From Haemophilus sp. HMSC068C11 (GTDB taxonomy: Bacteria; Pseudomonadota; Gammaproteobacteria; Enterobacterales; Pasteurellaceae), in contig NZ_KV820375.1 in the NCBI RefSeq assembly GCF_001815355.1, positions 264,135 through 328,134 on the forward strand: 64,000 nucleotides of DNA, written 5' to 3'. Shown piece by piece: positions 59,388 to 64,000 of this stretch. Position 1 is the first letter of the stretch. Every line of letters starts with the position of its first letter. A model generated the notes under the pieces. That model searched no databases. It was not told where the DNA came from and saw only the letters and a list, made by a program, of their open reading frames with translations. The translations under genes and the position numbers were made by a program.

Positions 59388-60626
59388 TTAGTTTTTATAT
59401 TCGAGCTTTGGTGGTTTGTTATCAACGATGGTTTCTTCATCCACAATCACTTTTTGCAAGTTTTCGATTGAAGGTAAATCATACATCGTATCTAACAATA
59501 CAGCCTCAACGATTGAGCGTAAACCACGTGCACCGGTTTTACGTTCAAGGGCTTTTTTCGCCATCGCTTTTAATGCTTCCGGCGTGAATTCAAGTTCCAC
59601 ATCCTCTAAGCCAAATAATGCTTGATATTGTTTGGTCAGTGCATTTTTCGGTTGAGTAAGGATCTGAATCAACGCTTCCTCATCTAATTCGCTTAATGGT
59701 GCAATCATCGGAAGACGACCAATAAATTCTGGAATTAAACCGAATTTCATTAAATCATCCGGCTCAACTTGACGGAATAATTCAGAAAGATTTTCTTTGT
59801 CTTCTTCTTTCTCTACTTTTGCATCAAAACCAATTCCGGTATCAGTTTGTGTACGCTTACCGATAATTTTATCTAAGCCAGCAAATGCCCCACCACAAAT
59901 AAAGAGGATTTTTGAGGTATCCACTTTCAACATTTCTTGTTGAGGATGTTTACGTCCACCTTGTGGCGGTACAGATGCGATAGTGCCTTCAATTAATTTT
60001 AATAAGGCTTGTTGCACACCTTCACCAGACACATCGCGAGTAATAGACGCGCCTTCTGATTTACGGCTGATTTTATCAATTTCATCAATATAGATAATGC
60101 CCTGCTCTGCTTTTTCCGTATCGTAATCGCAGTTTTGCAATAATTTTTGCAGAACATTTTCCACGTCTTCGCCCACATAACCAGCTTCGGTTAACGTCGT
60201 CGCATCGGCCATAGCAAAAGGTACATTTAAACGACGTGCCAAGGTTTGTGCTAATAAGGTTTTACCGCTACCTGTTGGACCAATTAACAAGATATTACTT
60301 TTACCTAATTCCACATCATTGCTTTGGTGGTTCGTACGTAAGCGTTTATAGTGATTGTAAACCGCCACTGACAAGACTTTTTTCGCATAATCTTGCCCAA
60401 TCACATAATCATCTAAGTGCGCACGAATTTCGTGTGGTGTCGGTAATTTTTCTTCAACTGCCAGTTCGCTAGGTGTTTCGATTTCTCCACTGTCTTCCAA
60501 CATACTGTGGCAAAGCTCGATACACTCGTTACAAATATAACCATCTGTACCCGCAATTAATTTACCTACTTCACTTTTTTCTCTTCCGCAGAAAGAACAG
60601 TGAAGATCGTTATCATTTGTTGTCAT
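59388..60626 (-). CDS. clpX: ClpX ATPase subunit of ClpXP protease
   Basis: This AAA+ unfoldase recognises tagged substrates and feeds them to ClpP. It has 412 residues. The N-terminal zinc-binding domain has [11 protein letters not shown] and CNECIELC. Walker A is GPTGSGKT near 118-125, Walker B is [10 protein letters not shown], and [15 protein letters not shown] near 260 holds the ClpP-binding loop. The sensor segment [12 protein letters not shown] is intact. It starts 9 bases after clpP. Confidence 0.97.
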   Translation of the reverse strand: MTTNDNDLHCSFCGREKSEVGKLIAGTDGYICNECIELCHSMLEDSGEIETPSELAVEEKLPTPHEIRAHLDDYVIGQDYAKKVLSVAVYNHYKRLRTNHQSNDVELGKSNILLIGPTGSGKTLLAQTLARRLNVPFAMADATTLTEAGYVGEDVENVLQKLLQNCDYDTEKAEQGIIYIDEIDKISRKSEGASITRDVSGEGVQQALLKLIEGTIASVPPQGGRKHPQQEMLKVDTSKILFICGGAFAGLDKIIGKRTQTDTGIGFDAKVEKEEDKENLSELFRQVEPDDLMKFGLIPEFIGRLPMIAPLSELDEEALIQILTQPKNALTKQYQALFGLEDVELEFTPEALKAMAKKALERKTGARGLRSIVEAVLLDTMYDLPSIENLQKVIVDEETIVDNKPPKLEYKN

Positions 60627-60635
60627 GTTAAATCC

Positions 60636-61217
60636 TTAACGTTTAATCAACACATCGTCCACTAAGCCGTAAGCTTTTGCTTCTTCCGCCGACATAAAGT
60701 TGTCACGATCGGTGTCTTTTTCGATACGCTCGATGCTTTGACCTGTATGGAAAGCAAGACGCTCGTTTAAGGTTTGTTTAATTTTTAAAATTTCTTGTGC
60801 GTGGATCTGAATATCAGATGCTTGTCCACGGAAACCACCTAACGGTTGATGAATCATCACTCGTGCATTCGGTAATGCAGCACGTTTTCCTGCTGCCCCC
60901 CCTGCAAGTAAAAATGCGCCCATTGAGCAAGCTTGACCAATGCAAAGAGTACGCACATCCGGTTTAATAAATTGCATGGTATCGTAAATTGCCATACCCG
61001 CAGTCACTGAACCGCCCGGTGAGTTAATATAAATATTGATGTCTTTTTTCGGATCTTCTGATTCTAAGAAAAGTAGCTGTGCCACGATCAAATTTGCCAT
61101 ATGATCTTCTACTTCACCATTCAAGAAGATCACGCGCTCTTTTAATAGGCGGGAATAAATGTCGTACGAACGTTCACCACGAGAGGTTTGTTCGACAACC
61201 ATAGGAATTACACTCAT
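60636..61217 (-). CDS. clpP: ClpP protease subunit
   Basis: This is a tetradecameric serine protease. It has 193 residues. The catalytic Ser is in [11 protein letters not shown] near residue 97, His in [10 protein letters not shown] near 122, and the Asp downstream in [13 protein letters not shown] near 170. It is followed directly by clpX and preceded by tig, the standard tig-clpP-clpX order. Confidence 0.98.
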   Translation of the reverse strand: MSVIPMVVEQTSRGERSYDIYSRLLKERVIFLNGEVEDHMANLIVAQLLFLESEDPKKDINIYINSPGGSVTAGMAIYDTMQFIKPDVRTLCIGQACSMGAFLLAGGAAGKRAALPNARVMIHQPLGGFRGQASDIQIHAQEILKIKQTLNERLAFHTGQSIERIEKDTDRDNFMSAEEAKAYGLVDDVLIKR

Positions 61218-61277
61218 TTTTGCCCCTAAATATGTGCTAAAAAATCGGGCAATATTCTACCCGAAAATCAGTAAAAA

Positions 61278-61320
61278 CAAAATGCGGTCGCTTTTCATTG
61301 AAAAAAACAACCGCACTTTT
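61278..61320 (-). terminator. Possible terminator between tig and clpP
   Basis: AAAATGCGGT and ACCGCACTTTT form an imperfect uptake-type inverted repeat with a long loop, about 40 bases beyond the tig stop. It would partly separate tig from clpP. Confidence 0.45.
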
Positions 61321-61361
61321 CGATGATATATCTGTGAATTTAATTCACGTTCTATCAATTA

Positions 61362-62660
61362 TTATGCTTGTGGATTCATGATCTCATCAAATGAAGACGC
61401 TTTTTCAGTCACTTGAGCTTTAGCAAGAACGGCATCAACTGCTTGTTCTTCTAATACTACATTGCGAATGTTGTTCATTAACTCTTCATTTTTGCTGTAA
61501 TATTCAACTACTTCAGCTGGTTGTTCGTAAGCAGAAGCGATATCCGCGATCATTGCTTTCGCACGTTCTTCATCCGCTTTCAATTCGTTTGATTTGATCA
61601 CTTCAGAGAATAATAAACCGACTTGAACACGACGTTTTGCATCAGCTTCAAATAATTCACGTGGTAATTGTGCAGCTTGTTGTGCATTGCCACCGAAGCG
61701 TTGTGCTGCTTGGTTACGTAACACATTGATTTCTTCTTCTACTGCAGAAGCTGGAACATCAATTGGGTTTTGTTCGATTAAACCGTTTATGACTTGTTGT
61801 TTAACGCGAGAAACTAATGCGTTTTTCAATTCACGTTCCATATTTTTACGGATTTCTGCACGTAAATCTGCCACAGTTTTAGTGTTTGGACCAAATTTAG
61901 CAACGAACTCATCTGTTAATTCTGGTAATTCCATTTCTTCTACTTTTTTCAAGGTGATCGCAAATTTTGCATCTTTACCTTTTAAGTTTTCAGAATGGTA
62001 TTCAGCTGGGAAAGTCACATTGATATCGAATTGTTCGCCTGCTTTGTGGCCTACGATGCCCTCTTCAAAACCAGGGATCATACGACCTTGGCCCATGAAT
62101 AGAACGAAATCAGTTGCTTTACCGCCTTCGAATTCTTCGCCATCTACTGAACCAACGAAGTCGATTGTTACGCGTGAATCTGCTTTCGCTGCAGCTTTGC
62201 TTTCAGCCCAAGTCGCTTGTTGTTTACGTAATACATCGATCATTTTATCGATATCAGCTTCAGTGATTTCAACAGTTGGTTTCTCAACTTTGATGTTTTC
62301 TAAGCCTTTTAATTCAACTTCTGGGTACACTTCGAAAGTTGCAGTGAATGATAAATCTTTACCAGGTTCGAACGTTTCGATAGCGAAAGTTGGACGACCT
62401 GCGATGTTGATTTTCTCAGCGATTACTGCGTCAAAGAAATGACGTGGTAATAAATCGTTTAACACATCTTGACGGATTGATGCGCCAAAACGTTGTTCAA
62501 TGATGTGAGCTGGCACGTGACCTTTACGGAAACCATCAACACGTACATTTTTTGCTGCACGTTTGAATTCTTCACGAGTTGCTTTTTCTACAGCTTCAGC
62601 TGGAACGGTGATCGTCACACGACGCTCTAAACCTTGAGTTGTTTCAATATTTAATGACAT
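61362..62660 (-). CDS. tig: Trigger factor
   Basis: This ribosome-bound chaperone and prolyl isomerase has 432 residues. I chose the ATG at 62660 (MSLNIETT), which has GAGG seven bases upstream. The ribosome-binding region has [17 protein letters not shown] near 43-59. The central FKBP domain (about 160-245) has [17 protein letters not shown] and [13 protein letters not shown], and a helical C-terminal domain follows. It heads tig-clpP-clpX. Confidence 0.97.
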   Translation of the reverse strand: MSLNIETTQGLERRVTITVPAEAVEKATREEFKRAAKNVRVDGFRKGHVPAHIIEQRFGASIRQDVLNDLLPRHFFDAVIAEKINIAGRPTFAIETFEPGKDLSFTATFEVYPEVELKGLENIKVEKPTVEITEADIDKMIDVLRKQQATWAESKAAAKADSRVTIDFVGSVDGEEFEGGKATDFVLFMGQGRMIPGFEEGIVGHKAGEQFDINVTFPAEYHSENLKGKDAKFAITLKKVEEMELPELTDEFVAKFGPNTKTVADLRAEIRKNMERELKNALVSRVKQQVINGLIEQNPIDVPASAVEEEINVLRNQAAQRFGGNAQQAAQLPRELFEADAKRRVQVGLLFSEVIKSNELKADEERAKAMIADIASAYEQPAEVVEYYSKNEELMNNIRNVVLEEQAVDAVLAKAQVTEKASSFDEIMNPQA

Positions 62661-62835
62661 TTGTAACCTCAATTAATGTTGCACTCGGTAAAAACCACAC
62701 CGAACACGTTATTGTTTGTAAAAATAAAAAACCGCCAAATTATAGCGAAAGAAAATCAAACAGTCGATAGAAACCGGAAAATTCAATAGAAAACCCGCTA
62801 AAATTGCACAATTTATCAACAATTTTTGATAAAGA

Positions 62836-62867
62836 AAAAAGTGCGGTCAAGAATAACCGCACTTTTT
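62836..62867 (-). terminator. Terminator after kbp, inverted uptake-sequence pair
   Basis: AAAAAGTGCGGT (62836-62847) pairs with ACCGCACTTTTT (62856-62867). It follows kbp on the minus strand by 7 bases. Confidence 0.8.
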
Positions 62868-62873
62868 ATCGAA

Positions 62874-63314
62874 TTATAAACCTTTCGGTAAACGAATTTT
62901 TTGACCTGGGAAAATCTTATCCGCGTCTTTAATCACTTCTTTGTTCGCTTCAACGATAGCGGTATATTTCGCGCCATTTCCGTAAGCTTTCTCAGCGATT
63001 TTCCACAAGGTGTCACCTTTTTGGATTACATAGAATGTTTCATCACTGCCTAAGGTTTCACCGTTATTGATGCTTGCATCGCTTGTTACTGAGTGGATAC
63101 CTTGAATGTTACCCGCCATTAATACTGCTTTTTCTAATGCCGCTGCAGTTGATGCCACACCTTGGATATTTGCTACACCATTTTCAACGGTAACAGATAA
63201 GTTTTCCACGCCTGGATTGTCTTCTGCGATGTGTTGAGTCACTGCTTTAGATGCCTCTTCTTCTTTAGAGAAAACTTTCTTACCAATGTCACTGACAAAA
63301 TCAAATAAACCCAT
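62874..63314 (-). CDS. kbp: BON and LysM domain protein, potassium-binding protein family
   Basis: This small cytoplasmic protein resembles E. coli Kbp (YgaU), a K+ sensor. It has 146 residues. The N-terminal MGLFDFVSDIGKKVF is shared. A BON domain spans about 22-85 (VENLSVTVENGVANIQGVAS) and a LysM domain about 95-146 (FYVIQKGDTLWKIAEKAYG, IFPGQKIRLPKGL). There is no signal peptide. It is divergent from the zinc protease gene. Confidence 0.9.
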   Translation of the reverse strand: MGLFDFVSDIGKKVFSKEEEASKAVTQHIAEDNPGVENLSVTVENGVANIQGVASTAAALEKAVLMAGNIQGIHSVTSDASINNGETLGSDETFYVIQKGDTLWKIAEKAYGNGAKYTAIVEANKEVIKDADKIFPGQKIRLPKGL

Positions 63315-63491
63315 TTTAAAGTTCCTTTTGTATGTTTGTTTAAGGGATTATTACGATACTGAAATTCCCTTGAGAAGTCTATAAAGCAGAGTGTAAAGCT
63401 ATGTAAATATTTCAAGAAAACCGATCTAAAATTGACCGCACTTTGATAGAATACGCCGATTTTAAATTTACTCACTCAGAAAGGACAAATT

Positions 63492-64000
63492 ATGCGTTGG
63501 CAAGGTCGTAAAGAAAGCTCAAATATTGAAGATAGACGTGGCTCTGGCGGCGGTAACTTCGGTGGCGGAAGAGGAACTGGTATTTTCGGTATTATTATCT
63601 TATTAGTTGGTGCTTATTATGGCGTGGATCTTTCAGGCTTAGTGGGCACACCGGATTTTTCTGGACAAAGCTCTCAACGATTAGAAACCCAAGAAGAACA
63701 GCAGCTTGCGAGTCTTTCTAAAGTTGTATTAGCGGATACTGAAACCGTTTGGGGACAATATTTTAGACAAATGGGGAAAACCTATAGTGAGCCAACCATG
63801 GTACTTTACAATGGTGTAACCCCAACCGCTTGTGGTACTGGTCAATCTGCAATGGGCCCATTCTACTGTCCGAGCGATCGCAAAGTTTACCTTGATTTAT
63901 CATTCTATAATGAAATGAAAAATAAACTGGGTGCAGCGGGTGATTCAGCCTTTGCTTATGTGATTGCGCACGAAGTCGGTCACCATGTACAAAATATGCT
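63492..64000 (+). CDS. YpfJ-family neutral zinc metallopeptidase, truncated by window edge
   Basis: This partial gene runs off the right edge; 169 codons are seen. The protein begins MRWQGRKESSNIEDRRG, then a Gly-rich stretch, a single membrane helix near residue 30-50 (IFGIIILLVGAYYGV), and a soluble domain with CGTGQSAMGPFYCP and the zinc site HEVGHH near 164-169. These match the YpfJ/putative neutral zinc metallopeptidase family. AAGGA lies before the ATG. Its substrate is unknown. Confidence 0.85.
   Translation, partial: MRWQGRKESSNIEDRRGSGGGNFGGGRGTGIFGIIILLVGAYYGVDLSGLVGTPDFSGQSSQRLETQEEQQLASLSKVVLADTETVWGQYFRQMGKTYSEPTMVLYNGVTPTACGTGQSAMGPFYCPSDRKVYLDLSFYNEMKNKLGAAGDSAFAYVIAHEVGHHVQNM

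Noticed and set aside
61687-62442. 251-codon plus-strand frame opposite tig
   Set aside because: It is antisense to the strongly conserved trigger factor, with no ribosome-binding site; it is a by-product of codon bias.

Overview
The window is chromosomal DNA from a Pasteurellaceae bacterium, most likely a Haemophilus close to H. parainfluenzae. Two lines of evidence support this. The Haemophilus-type DNA uptake core (AAGTGCGGT or its complement) occurs about 43 times by eye. Many proteins are also close to H. influenzae ones, including opacity proteins OapA/OapB, adhesin protein E, ComEA and PflB. Base composition is AT-rich and coding density is high. I saw no tRNA, rRNA, CRISPR array, insertion sequence or prophage.

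Layout. 1-1783: membrane and ATPase halves of an iron-chelate type ABC importer. 1835-3566: ndk and pepB. 3605-16832: a large minus-strand surface-polysaccharide locus. In transcription order it holds rmlB-rmlA-rmlD-rmlC, an ABC-2 exporter (wzm/wzt), a RgpF-like rhamnan protein, a family 2 glycosyltransferase, a GtrC-like 707-residue membrane protein, GtrB-like and GtrA-like proteins, a second family 2 transferase, and a WbaP-type initiating transferase. 16990-20508: glnA and typA, divergent. 20592-24443: rdgC, then proC, an MFS transporter and xerD. 24502-26903: glycerate kinase and a GntP-family permease. 27052-33745: dgkA, relA, rlmD, recO, oapB, oapA. 33820-35439: epmB and efp, divergent. 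35561-40209: protein E, pflA, pflB, focA (mixed-acid fermentation). 40423-43870: comEA, ybjQ, rdgB, a DUF305 gene with a MerR-type promoter, ispH, lspA. 43987-51808: glmU, pyrG, a glycosyltransferase, a DUF4153 membrane protein and enolase. 51949-56841: an AT-rich orphan, a conserved small protein, yigB, ygiB, ygiC and an iron-type alcohol dehydrogenase. 56997-63314: rplA, rplK, nusG, secE, clpX, clpP, tig, kbp. 63492-end: a YpfJ-type zinc protease cut by the window edge.

How the genes work together. The polysaccharide locus is the most interesting part. It makes dTDP-rhamnose, starts a glycan on undecaprenyl phosphate, elongates it in the cytoplasm and exports it by an ABC transporter. It also carries a three-gene Gtr-like cassette that would decorate the chain on the periplasmic side. 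A run of nine G lies just upstream of the exporter genes, and the locus falls in an 11.5-kb stretch with no uptake core. Both suggest a laterally exchanged, possibly phase-variable O-antigen. The other strong signal is a promoter with a 19-base spacer and an internal dyad, in front of a periplasmic DUF305 protein. This is the hallmark of MerR-family, probably copper-responsive, control. Many terminators in the window are built from inverted uptake-sequence pairs.
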